Source of the DNA: Armatimonadota bacterium
Lineage (GTDB): Bacteria > Armatimonadota > Fimbriimonadia > Fimbriimonadales > Fimbriimonadaceae
Assembly (NCBI GenBank): GCA_023428805.1
Contig: JAEYWW010000355.1
Coordinates: 1-6,333 of the forward strand
Length of the DNA: 6,333 bases
Reading direction: 5' to 3'
Positions 1 through 5,784 of this stretch are shown here, piece after piece. The notes beneath the pieces are model-generated. The model saw only the letters and a program-made list of their open reading frames with translations, did no database searches and had not been told where the DNA came from. A program made the position numbers and the translations under genes. The number at the start of each line of letters is the position of its first letter. The first letter of the stretch is position 1.

Positions 1-2
1 CC

Positions 3-1844
3 GCCGCACTCTACGGCACGGCGGCGGTGCTCGCATTCATCGCGCAGCGGCGCGAAATGTGGCCGAACAACGCCGCGATGGTCTGGGCGGCGGCGGATGC
101 GGGAGTCCTCAGCGCGTTCTTGTTCCGAACCGGATACCTCGGCAATGTCGGTTTTCTCAGCCTGCTTCCCGTCTTCTGGGCAAGGCAGAAGCATCGCGCG
201 CCCGTCTGGACTTCCATCGGAGCCGCCATCGCAGTCGCCGGAGTCGCGGCGTGGATGCTGGCGAAAGTTCCGCCCACCGATGTGCTGCTCCAAGCGGCAT
301 GTGTTCTCGCGCTCGGCATGATTCCGGTGATGCAGAAACCCACCGGTTCAGAAATTCTCCTCGCGGACCTCATCATTGAGCCGGAGAGACAGGAATTCGA
401 ACTCGAACTTGCCGCGCCGATCATTGATCACGAAGATTCCGAAACCCGAATCGCCTTCAAAGAACTCCAATCCCGCTACAACGAAATCGAGCTCCGATCC
501 CGACGCGACCGGCTCTCATCCCGCCTGCTCCGAACTTACTTGGAATCCGTGGACGCCCCCTATTCCGCGCTCACCAATTCGCTCATGGATGAGGTTGGCG
601 CGGAAGGTCTGACGCTCTATGCTCTGCCGCCGACCACCAGCAGACTGGTCGTCCAGAGCGTGTCGGGCCGTGTGCCGGAGAAGGTCAAAACCGAAGCCTT
701 CGATGCCCCAGCCCACATGAGCGAAGGCCAGCTCAAGCACAAGCTCCACAAGCTCACCCATGCCCTGCGCGAACCGAATTCGATGCTGACCAACGGCAGC
801 GTTGTTCTGAAATACAAAGGCCGGGTGGTTGGACTTCTGAGCCTTTTCCACTCAAATTCCCGCGACCTGGATCGCTGCATCGAGAAGGCGGAGCTGGCCG
901 CCGAAGCAATGGGCAGCCTGCTGGTTCTCCACATGGAGCGGCAGAGCCTGCGCCGCCAAATGAAGCGGCTGGAGTTGATGCACGCTGCGGCGGCTGTCGG
1001 AGATGGCGCGGACAATCTTGCCGCCCTCGCCGATCGCATGGTCCGCGAACTCTGGCCCGCGCTTGATCTCGACCATCTCAGCATCCACCTGATCGAAGAT
1101 GGCGAAGCATTCGCTTTGGCCAAAGATGGCGCGGTCGTTGATCCGCTCGCCGCGCTCTCCTTTGGATTCGGCCCTGGGTTGGGCGGCTGGCTGCGCAGCG
1201 GCGCGCCCGAACTCGCCCTTTTCGACGCTCGTTCCGATATGCGCCTGGAGCGCGAGGAAGCGATCCGGCTGCGTCTGGGCAGCATCGTCATCGAGCCTCT
1301 CGGACCTGCGGGATCGCCCGTCGGTTATCTCTGCGCGACCACCCACCGCGTCCATGCCATCGGCGAGGACGAGTTGGAGGCGATCCGTGGAATCTCCGCC
1401 GACCTGGGCCGCGCAATGACGCGCCTGGTTCAGCCGACCGAACGCACCGAAGGCATCGCCACCGCAACCGAGTTCCGCCAGGCTGTCGCCGACGCTGATT
1501 TCGGCTCCATCATCCAGATTGAACCGCTCCGCATGGAGGAGATGAAGGCCAACGCTGAGCCCGCCGCCATCGAAGCCGCTCTCCGCGCTTTCGCAATCCG
1601 CATCAAGAACACTCTGCCCTCCGGCGGCATGGTCTGCCGACGCGAAACGGGGGCATTTGCGATCCTGCTGCGCGGATGGGCAGAGAGCGAAGCCAACCGA
1701 TGGGCGAACGAATGTGTCGCCTCTGCCAGCTTCATCGCCGTGCCAACCCGGGATGGGTCGCGCAAGATTCCGCTCGCCGTCCGCGCCCGCGCGGCGGCGC
1801 TTCCGAACAAAACCTCCGCTCCCAACGAGCAGGTGAAAGCATGA
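3..1844 (+). CDS. Membrane-anchored GAF-domain protein with degenerate GGDEF-like C-terminus (5' partial)
   Basis: The frame is open to the left window edge, so the true start probably lies outside; the first start-type codon inside is GTG at 27 (residue 1 below), with no convincing ribosome binding site. Hydrophobic stretches at residues about 18-35, 41-52, 62-80 and 85-102 suggest an N-terminal multi-pass membrane anchor. A charged, probably helical linker (about 115-165) follows. Residues about 165-305 look like a divergent GAF domain. Residues about 315-470 are a clearer one, with a glycine-rich GPGLGGWLRSG segment, an RLRLGSIVIEPL strand and a closing EDELEAIRGISADLGRAM helix. Residues about 478-590 resemble a GGDEF domain, but the signature is ETGAF at 540-544 (1644-1658) before AILL, so diguanylate cyclase activity is unlikely. 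The likely role is signal sensing or scaffolding at the inner membrane; the ligand is unknown. It overlaps the downstream TPR gene by ATGA. The GAF assignment is fairly sure; the GGDEF ancestry is inference. Confidence 0.8.
   Translation, partial: AALYGTAAVLAFIAQRREMWPNNAAMVWAAADAGVLSAFLFRTGYLGNVGFLSLLPVFWARQKHRAPVWTSIGAAIAVAGVAAWMLAKVPPTDVLLQAACVLALGMIPVMQKPTGSEILLADLIIEPERQEFELELAAPIIDHEDSETRIAFKELQSRYNEIELRSRRDRLSSRLLRTYLESVDAPYSALTNSLMDEVGAEGLTLYALPPTTSRLVVQSVSGRVPEKVKTEAFDAPAHMSEGQLKHKLHKLTHALREPNSMLTNGSVVLKYKGRVVGLLSLFHSNSRDLDRCIEKAELAAEAMGSLLVLHMERQSLRRQMKRLELMHAAAAVGDGADNLAALADRMVRELWPALDLDHLSIHLIEDGEAFALAKDGAVVDPLAALSFGFGPGLGGWLRSGAPELALFDARSDMRLEREEAIRLRLGSIVIEPLGPAGSPVGYLCATTHRVHAIGEDELEAIRGISADLGRAMTRLVQPTERTEGIATATEFRQAVADADFGSIIQIEPLRMEEMKANAEPAAIEAALRAFAIRIKNTLPSGGMVCRRETGAFAILLRGWAESEANRWANECVASASFIAVPTRDGSRKIPLAVRARAAALPNKTSAPNEQVKA
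1831..1837 (+). promoter_or_regulatory. Ribosome binding site for the TPR gene
   Basis: AGGTGAA lies inside the end of the GAF gene, with AGGTG five bases before the ATG at 1841. It decides the start of the TPR protein: the same frame is open much further upstream, to a possible start at 1676, but that extension lies within the GAF gene and has no comparable site. Confidence 0.65.
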
Positions 1845-2230
1845 ACAACAACACGGACGCCATCGCCATCTGGAGGGCTCGCGTTCAGGAAAGGCCGGAA
1901 AGCGTGGCTGCCCTGACGGTGCTCTTCCGCGCCGAATATGAATCGGGCCTCGCCGCCTGCGCCGAGCGCACCGCCCGCCGCATCTGCGAGCTTCGCCCGG
2001 AAAATGCCGACTGGCACTGCACCCACGGCATCGTTCTTTTGAGCTTGGGGCGCATCGAGGACTCCCTTGAATCCCTCCGGCGTGCCCACGCGCTCTGCAA
2101 AGACGAGAGCTTGGCGGATTTGATCGCCAAAACAGAGTCGCTGGCGAACGAGGTGAAGGAAGTTAAAAAGTCCGTCCCCGCCTACGCCATCGTCACTCCG
2201 CTCGAAGTCGGGTTGCTGGAATCGGTGTAG
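1841..2230 (+). CDS. Small TPR-repeat protein
   Basis: A 129-aa protein starting at the ATG that overlaps the upstream stop as ATGA, so translation is probably coupled. It has no signal peptide or membrane segment and should be cytoplasmic. Two tetratricopeptide-like helical hairpins are visible, about residues 22-55 (ending ICELRPEN) and 56-88 (WHCTHGIVLLSLGRIEDSLESLRRAHAL). The second has the usual TPR pattern of W/L, G, Y/L, A and small residues and the typical 'LRPEN' linker before it. A short charged helix and a nonpolar tail follow. TPR domains mediate protein-protein contacts; given the coupling, a natural partner is the membrane GAF protein, but that is inference. GC content and codon use match the upstream gene. 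No terminator is visible after its TAG stop. Confidence 0.8.
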   Translation: MNNNTDAIAIWRARVQERPESVAALTVLFRAEYESGLAACAERTARRICELRPENADWHCTHGIVLLSLGRIEDSLESLRRAHALCKDESLADLIAKTESLANEVKEVKKSVPAYAIVTPLEVGLLESV

Positions 2231-2249
2231 TATAAGAAAAGTATAAGAA
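2231..2249 (+). repeat. Short direct repeat TATAAGAA x2
   Basis: TATAAGAA occurs at 2231-2238 and again at 2242-2249, directly after the stop of the TPR gene. The AT-rich pair stands out from the GC-rich gene before it. It could be a -10-like promoter element or a protein site for the following gene pair, or chance; no well-spaced -35 hexamer was found. Confidence 0.4.
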
Positions 2250-2269
2250 TGCATTCAAGGATTGACCCC

Positions 2270-2283
2270 GGGGGGGGGGGGGG
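2270..2283 (+). repeat. Homopolymeric G tract (14 G)
   Basis: An uninterrupted run of 14 G, preceded by CCCC (2266-2269), in the 66-bp gap before the exported gene pair. It starts 27 bases and ends 13 bases before the ATG at 2297. Tracts of this length slip readily and act as phase-variation switches in some pathogens. Poly-G is also a known artifact of two-colour short-read sequencing, so the exact length, and even the join here, should be treated with caution. It coincides with a drop in GC content from left to right. Confidence 0.9.
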
Positions 2284-2296
2284 TTGCCGATAAATC

Positions 2297-2767
2297 ATGT
2301 TGATTTTGTTTTTGACAGCAACCACGCTTTACGCGATGATTCCCGAAACATACACTCTCCTCAGGGAGAAGCCATGGGTGGCTTACAATATTGAAGCTGC
2401 CCTTGAAGTCGGCAACTACAATTCCGGGAGCACATATACTTGGTCTCCCAGCCAAGGCAGCATCATTCTCTATCAACGAGTCCTTGGTTCCGACGAACCT
2501 TGCCCTTGGGCCACGTATCTTGATCCCAAGGTGGACAATTACCAAATCCAGCCATTCGATTCATCCAAATCTTGCGTTCTTCCCAACGATCACACACCTG
2601 TCCATGTGGTCAACTATACAAATGATCGGGCAGAACAAGAGTTCGTGGGTGACACATCCGGGTTGCATTTTAAGAGGACACGCAACATGGATATTTTTGT
2701 TTCCAAGTATTCTTATGCAGTGCCAGGTTTCGCCAACCCTTGGTCTTGGCCAAAATTCCTGCCATGA
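2297..2767 (+). CDS. Hypothetical exported protein, first of a coupled pair
   Basis: A 156-aa protein I do not recognise. It begins with a short hydrophobic stretch, MLILFLTATTLYA, that looks like a Sec signal peptide with possible cleavage after TLYA (residue 13), although it has no basic residue before the hydrophobic core. The rest is polar and rich in Tyr, Trp, Ser, Asn and Pro, with two cysteines at about residues 68 and 92, which fits a small secreted or periplasmic beta-rich domain (inference). The ATG at 2297 is the first usable start because an in-frame TAA sits at 2291-2293. No purine-rich ribosome binding site is visible apart from the G tract, 13 bases upstream. Its stop overlaps the next start as ATGA. 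GC is about 50%, well below the preceding genes, suggesting a different history or relaxed selection. Confidence 0.6.
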   Translation: MLILFLTATTLYAMIPETYTLLREKPWVAYNIEAALEVGNYNSGSTYTWSPSQGSIILYQRVLGSDEPCPWATYLDPKVDNYQIQPFDSSKSCVLPNDHTPVHVVNYTNDRAEQEFVGDTSGLHFKRTRNMDIFVSKYSYAVPGFANPWSWPKFLP

Positions 2768-3813
2768 TTGCACTGACTCTTGTTTCGTTGATCAGCGTTT
2801 CTACTGAGTCCGAACCTCAGGGTATGATCCCCGAATCGGCGAATGGCTTGGTCGTTGTCACTTCATCCAGATCACCAGATGCCGCTCGATTTGAAGGCCT
2901 TTCAGAACTTCCCAGTGAGCAAAGAAATGCGCTCAACAAGCTCATTGCAGAAAATCTTATCAGTGTTGAAGTAGCGGAGATGTCAAAAGGTGAGTACATT
3001 ATCTACGATAGAAACATTCCACTAACGGCAGAAATACTTGACCAAATTGAGATGCTTGCGCTTATGAACGAGTTTCCTTTCGATAGAGGTGATGTAAGGC
3101 TCGGCGATTTGAATCCCAAGTTGCGATCTATCTGCGAAAAGTGGGTTCGAAGGATATTTCCAGACTGCAAGGATGAACCTTTGCCAGACAGCCTCGCGGT
3201 TAACTTTTCAATGTGGCCCAATTTTGAAACATATCAGAATGGAGTGTTGTATAGCAACCCATTCCGCAAGCCAAACACAAAAATTGGCACTGATGCTAGA
3301 CCGTTGCCAAGGTATGCAGACTTCCGCGATGAGGAGAAACTCAATGCGCATGTACAAAGGCAAGCTGCGGAGAATGCGAGCCCAAAAGTGAAGAAGCCTT
3401 GGCAGTACCAATTCAGGGCAAGCGGAATGCCTGCTGAACGCAAGCAGCGCATGACCGAGCAGGCCATGAAGTGGACAGTTCTCCGGCTGGAAGAACTCCG
3501 CATGCAATTGGAGCGCGAGAAGGACTCAGCATATCGGCTTGCCCTCAAAAAGCTGGATGCCGATGGCAAGCTTCCCAAATTAGGGCAAACTCTTGAGGAA
3601 ATTTATCCTGAGCAGGCAAAGCTTTACCGTGAACGCGCGGAGGCAAACTGGAAGGAGATGGGTTTTCCGTCACAAGAAGCTGCCATCGAAAGTGCGGAGA
3701 ATCAAGCAAAGGCAAGAGTCGCTCATCTTATGTTTTTTGAAGTTGCTTACATCGATCGCGATGGCTCTCGGAGCCATTCAAGCGCACCGGCTGGACACAT
3801 CCAACCCAAGTAG
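2764..3813 (+). CDS. Hypothetical exported protein with helical charged C-terminal half
   Basis: A 349-aa protein from the ATG at 2764, which overlaps the upstream stop (ATGA). An in-frame TTG at 2740 would add MVLAKIPA and give the signal peptide a lysine, so the start is not certain. The hydrophobic N-terminus (MIALTLVSLISVS) suggests export or anchoring; there is no lipobox cysteine. Residues about 15-150 look like a mixed globular domain with a Cys pair in the segment CEKWVRRIFPDC. Residues about 222-330 are rich in Lys, Glu, Arg and Ala and are probably long helices (for example AMKWTVLRLEELRMQLEREK). I recognise no family and no catalytic motif. GC is about 45%, lowest in the window. 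It is the last plus-strand gene and ends 15 bases before the shared terminator hairpin. Coupling to the previous gene suggests the two products act together. Confidence 0.65.
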   Translation: MIALTLVSLISVSTESEPQGMIPESANGLVVVTSSRSPDAARFEGLSELPSEQRNALNKLIAENLISVEVAEMSKGEYIIYDRNIPLTAEILDQIEMLALMNEFPFDRGDVRLGDLNPKLRSICEKWVRRIFPDCKDEPLPDSLAVNFSMWPNFETYQNGVLYSNPFRKPNTKIGTDARPLPRYADFRDEEKLNAHVQRQAAENASPKVKKPWQYQFRASGMPAERKQRMTEQAMKWTVLRLEELRMQLEREKDSAYRLALKKLDADGKLPKLGQTLEEIYPEQAKLYRERAEANWKEMGFPSQEAAIESAENQAKARVAHLMFFEVAYIDRDGSRSHSSAPAGHIQPK

Positions 3814-3828
3814 TCAAATAACAAGAAA

Positions 3829-3858
3829 GCCCTGCGGACCGAACCGCAGGGCGTTTTG
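3829..3858. terminator. Bidirectional intrinsic terminator between convergent genes
   Basis: GCCCTGCGG (3829-3837) and CCGCAGGGC (3844-3852) form a perfect 9-bp, GC-rich stem with a 6-base loop, followed by GTTTTG on the plus strand. On the minus strand the hairpin is followed by TTTCTTGTTATTT. It sits in the 57-bp gap between the stops of two convergent genes, 15 bases after the plus-strand stop and 18 bases beyond the minus-strand one, so it can end transcription from both sides. Confidence 0.9.
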
Positions 3859-3870
3859 CTGTTTGAAACT

Positions 3871-4431
3871 TCAGACTTTCTGAGTCTTGGAGACGACGGG
3901 CTGAACTTTGCCGACGACGTAGCCCTTCTTGGCAAGATCGGCTCGACCGTGGGCGGCGGAGCCTTCGCATCCGAAGAAGTGGTAGGTGCCGCTGGCCCAA
4001 ACCTTGAAGTGCGCCGGGAGGCCGGGGGCGTTGCAGCATCCGTCCTCACCCTTCATGATCTTGTGATCGGCTTCGCTCTCGCAGCACTCCTTGGCGGCGG
4101 GCTTCGGCTGGGGAAGACCCTTGGAGGCGCAGCAAGCCTTGATCTCGCCATGCTTGACCGCGTCGTTGACCATCATGGCCTCGGCTTCCTTCCAGAACGC
4201 ACGTTCGCGGGAGTCCGGGCAGGCGGCGGTCAGAGAGTCGCCAACCTGGCAGCAATCCTTCTCGACCTTGGGAGCGGCCTTCGGCTGGGGCTTGGCTTCC
4301 TTGACCTGGCAGCAATCCTTTGCCTGAGGGGCAACCTTCGGCTGCGGCTTGGCCTTCGCCTGACAGCAGTCTTCCGCCAAAGCGGCGCCCGCAAGGGACA
4401 ACATCGCAACGATCGCAACAAGAATCTTCAT
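3871..4431 (-). CDS. Secreted Cys-Cys repeat protein, putative metal- or thiol-binding
   Basis: A 186-aa protein with a textbook Sec signal peptide (MKILVAIVAMLSLAGAALA, cleavage after residue 19), so the mature protein is periplasmic or extracellular. It has 14 cysteines, twelve of them in six adjacent pairs at residues 22-23, 40-41, 60-61, 100-101, 116-117 and 132-133; the others are C71 and C155. The first half repeats a unit of the form DCCQ-x-KAKPQPK-x-AP. Residues 72-98 form a charged helix-like segment. The C-terminal part, from about residue 138, carries an aromatic FKVWASGTYHFFGCEGS stretch with His and Cys, then HGRADLAKKGYVVGKVQPV; it looks like a small folded domain repeated in related secreted proteins, but I cannot name it. 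Metal binding or disulfide-based stability is inferred from composition only. The start is supported by GAGG six bases upstream. It lies 36 bp downstream of metK with no terminator between, so cotranscription is plausible. Confidence 0.8.
   Translation of the reverse strand: MKILVAIVAMLSLAGAALAEDCCQAKAKPQPKVAPQAKDCCQVKEAKPQPKAAPKVEKDCCQVGDSLTAACPDSRERAFWKEAEAMMVNDAVKHGEIKACCASKGLPQPKPAAKECCESEADHKIMKGEDGCCNAPGLPAHFKVWASGTYHFFGCEGSAAHGRADLAKKGYVVGKVQPVVSKTQKV
4243..4374 (-). repeat. Tandem coding repeat (CC-Q / KPQPK units)
   Basis: Within the Cys-rich gene, residues 20-37 and 38-57 form two tandem units of 18 and 20 codons, with a third partial unit at residues 58-63. At DNA level ACCTGGCAGCAATCCTT (plus-strand reading) is identical at 4244-4260 and 4304-4320, exactly 60 bp apart, and the CTTCGGCTG-GGCTTGG portion is also nearly repeated. 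The high nucleotide identity indicates fairly recent internal duplication. Confidence 0.8.
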
Positions 4432-4437
4432 TGAGTT

Positions 4438-4441
4438 CCTC
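4438..4441 (-). promoter_or_regulatory. Ribosome binding site of the Cys-Cys protein gene
   Basis: On the minus strand AAGAGGAAC precedes the ATG at 4431, with GAGG six bases away: a clear Shine-Dalgarno site that fixes the start and yields the complete signal peptide. Confidence 0.75.
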
Positions 4442-4467
4442 TTAGTTTCTCCAATCTTACCGGAGCT

Positions 4468-5610
4468 TCAGCCCGCCAGTGATTTCAAATGCTGGGCCTC
4501 TTCGGTTCGTTCCCACGGGAAGGACGAATTTCCAAAATGACCATTCTTCGCCGTTGGCAGATACTTGGTCCGCCTCAGGTTCAGATGCTGGATGATCCCC
4601 GCCGGGGAAAGATCGTAGGTGTCGCGCACCGCCTTGACGATCTTGTCCAGATCAGCCTGCTCGGTTCCAAAGGTGTCCAGATTGATCGCGACGGGCTGGA
4701 CGACTCCGATTGCGTAGGCCAGAGCCACCACGCAACGATCCGCCAAGCCAGCGGCGACGATGCACTTCGCCACGTGGCGGGCCATGTAGGCGGCGGAACG
4801 GTCCACCTTTGTGGGGTCCTTGCCGCTGAACGCGCCGCCGCCGTGGGGGCAGAGGCCGCCGTAGGTGTCCACGATGATCTTGCGTCCGGTCAGGCCCGTG
4901 TCGCCCGCCGGACCACCTTTGACGAATCGACCAGTCGGGTTGAAATGGGTGGTGATGTCGCCATTAATGTAGTTCTGGTAGTCCTGCAGAACCGGGTCCA
5001 CGATGAACTTTTTGATGCGGGCCTGGATGTCCTCCTGAGTAAGGCTCGGCTCGTGCTGCTGGCTGACAACGATGGTGTCGATCCGCTTGGGAGTCAGGCC
5101 CTCATAGACCACGCTCACCTGCGATTTGGCGTCTGGCCGCAGACCGAGATCGGGCTGGGCCCGCCGGACTTCGGCAGATTTCCGCGTGATCGCGTGGGCG
5201 ATGGAGATCGGGAGCGGCATCAGTTCGCTCGTCTCGCGGCTCGCGAGTCCGAACATCATGCCCTGGTCGCCCGCGCCTCCGGTGTCGACGCCCATCGCGA
5301 TGTCGGGCGACTGGCCCTGGATCGTGACGAGCACGCCGCAGTTCTCTCCGTCGTAGCCGACTTCGGAATCGGTGTAGCCGACGTTCTTGATCGTCTCGCG
5401 GACGACGCGCTGAACGTCGACATAGGCGTCGGTGGTGACTTCGCCGGAAATCACGGCGACGCCGTGGGCGAGCAGGGTCTCGACCGCGACCCGGGCGTTT
5501 TCGTCCTGGTCAAGGAAGCTGTCGAGAAGGGCGTCGGAAATCTGGTCGGCAAGCTTGTCGGGATGCCCTTCGCTCACGCTCTCGGACGTGTGAATCTGAT
5601 AGGCGGCCAT
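4468..5610 (-). CDS. metK: S-adenosylmethionine synthetase (methionine adenosyltransferase)
   Basis: Makes S-adenosylmethionine from methionine and ATP, releasing phosphate and pyrophosphate, in the cytoplasm (EC 2.5.1.6). It supplies methyl groups for nearly all methylation and feeds polyamine and cofactor synthesis. The 380-aa length is normal for the bacterial family (about 380-400). Visible signatures are TSESVSEGHPDK at residues 8-19 (His16 and Asp18 for ATP and Mg), Glu44, SPDIAMGVD at 101-109, the hallmark GAGDQG at 112-117, LRPDAKSQV at 157-165, FNPTGRFVKGGP at 223-234, TGRKIIVDTYGG at 241-252 and the phosphate loop GGGAFSGKD at 257-265 followed by KVDRSAAY. The loop between GVD and GAGDQG is short compared with E. 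coli. The start matches the family N-terminus, but no Shine-Dalgarno sequence is visible upstream. No key residue is missing, so the enzyme should be active. Confidence 0.98.
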   Translation of the reverse strand: MAAYQIHTSESVSEGHPDKLADQISDALLDSFLDQDENARVAVETLLAHGVAVISGEVTTDAYVDVQRVVRETIKNVGYTDSEVGYDGENCGVLVTIQGQSPDIAMGVDTGGAGDQGMMFGLASRETSELMPLPISIAHAITRKSAEVRRAQPDLGLRPDAKSQVSVVYEGLTPKRIDTIVVSQQHEPSLTQEDIQARIKKFIVDPVLQDYQNYINGDITTHFNPTGRFVKGGPAGDTGLTGRKIIVDTYGGLCPHGGGAFSGKDPTKVDRSAAYMARHVAKCIVAAGLADRCVVALAYAIGVVQPVAINLDTFGTEQADLDKIVKAVRDTYDLSPAGIIQHLNLRRTKYLPTAKNGHFGNSSFPWERTEEAQHLKSLAG

Positions 5611-5658
5611 CGTGGATCGAAGGGGACGGTACCCCCGCGCAAGGTTAAGGGTGGGGGA
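5611..5658 (-). other. metK leader with alternative G/C-rich pairing
   Basis: The 48 bp between the mini-protein stop and metK contain, in transcript order on the minus strand, CCCCCACCC (5657-5649), GGGGG (5636-5632) and CCCC (5625-5622). The middle G block could pair with either C block, and GGGGTACCGTCCCC can fold as a small hairpin. There is no Shine-Dalgarno site before the metK ATG. I do not see the conserved core of any SAM riboswitch class. Confidence 0.3.
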
Positions 5659-5784
5659 CTAGGATGGCACTTTGGACAAGCAATGTCTGGAATCAAGGGC
5701 ATCCCAAGTGTTGTGCAATGCCTTCGCGGCTATGCGCTCACCGCAGAATTCACAGATCGACTCATGATCAAACTCCAAGATCAT
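5659..5784 (-). CDS. 41-aa Cys/His mini-protein, putative zinc-binding
   Basis: A very short frame whose ATG (5784-5782) overlaps the TGA stop of the upstream membrane protein gene as ATGA, the same coupling seen twice on the other strand. The product, beginning MILEFDHESICEFCGERIAA, has Cys11-x2-Cys14 with the zinc-knuckle context CEFCGE, then His24 and His34-Cys35, so a single zinc site of the C-x2-C plus H/C type is possible. It has no signal peptide. It ends 48 bp before the metK start on the same strand. The same frame is open upstream to a start at 5847, which would give 62 aa with two more cysteines but a 67-bp overlap with the upstream gene; I prefer the coupled start. The family is unrecognised. 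Zinc binding is inference, and the ORF could still be fortuitous. Confidence 0.45.
   Translation of the reverse strand: MILEFDHESICEFCGERIAAKALHNTWDALDSRHCLSKVPS

Noticed and set aside
1430..2254. A 274-codon minus-strand frame across the GAF and TPR genes
   Set aside because: It covers parts of two well-supported plus-strand genes, and its Ala/Arg/Ser-rich product looks like a frame shadow.
2249..2302. A short frame from the ATG at 2249 through the G tract as a translational phase-variation switch
   Set aside because: With 14 G it stops at TAA 2291-2293, with 13 at TGA 2300-2302, and with 12 or 15 it runs in a different frame from the exported protein. No tract length can fuse it to the gene at 2297.
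2255..2545. A 96-codon minus-strand frame running into the G tract as a poly-proline tail
   Set aside because: It is antisense to the better-supported exported protein, and its end depends on a homopolymer of uncertain length.
3856..4434. A 192-codon plus-strand frame opposite the Cys-Cys gene
   Set aside because: The minus-strand product has a perfect signal peptide, ribosome binding site and cysteine repeats; the plus-strand frame is Gly/Leu-rich low complexity.
5611..5780. SAM riboswitch upstream of metK
   Set aside because: I see no conserved SAM-I, SAM-II or SAM/SAH core in this stretch, and most of it is occupied by a plausible coding frame.
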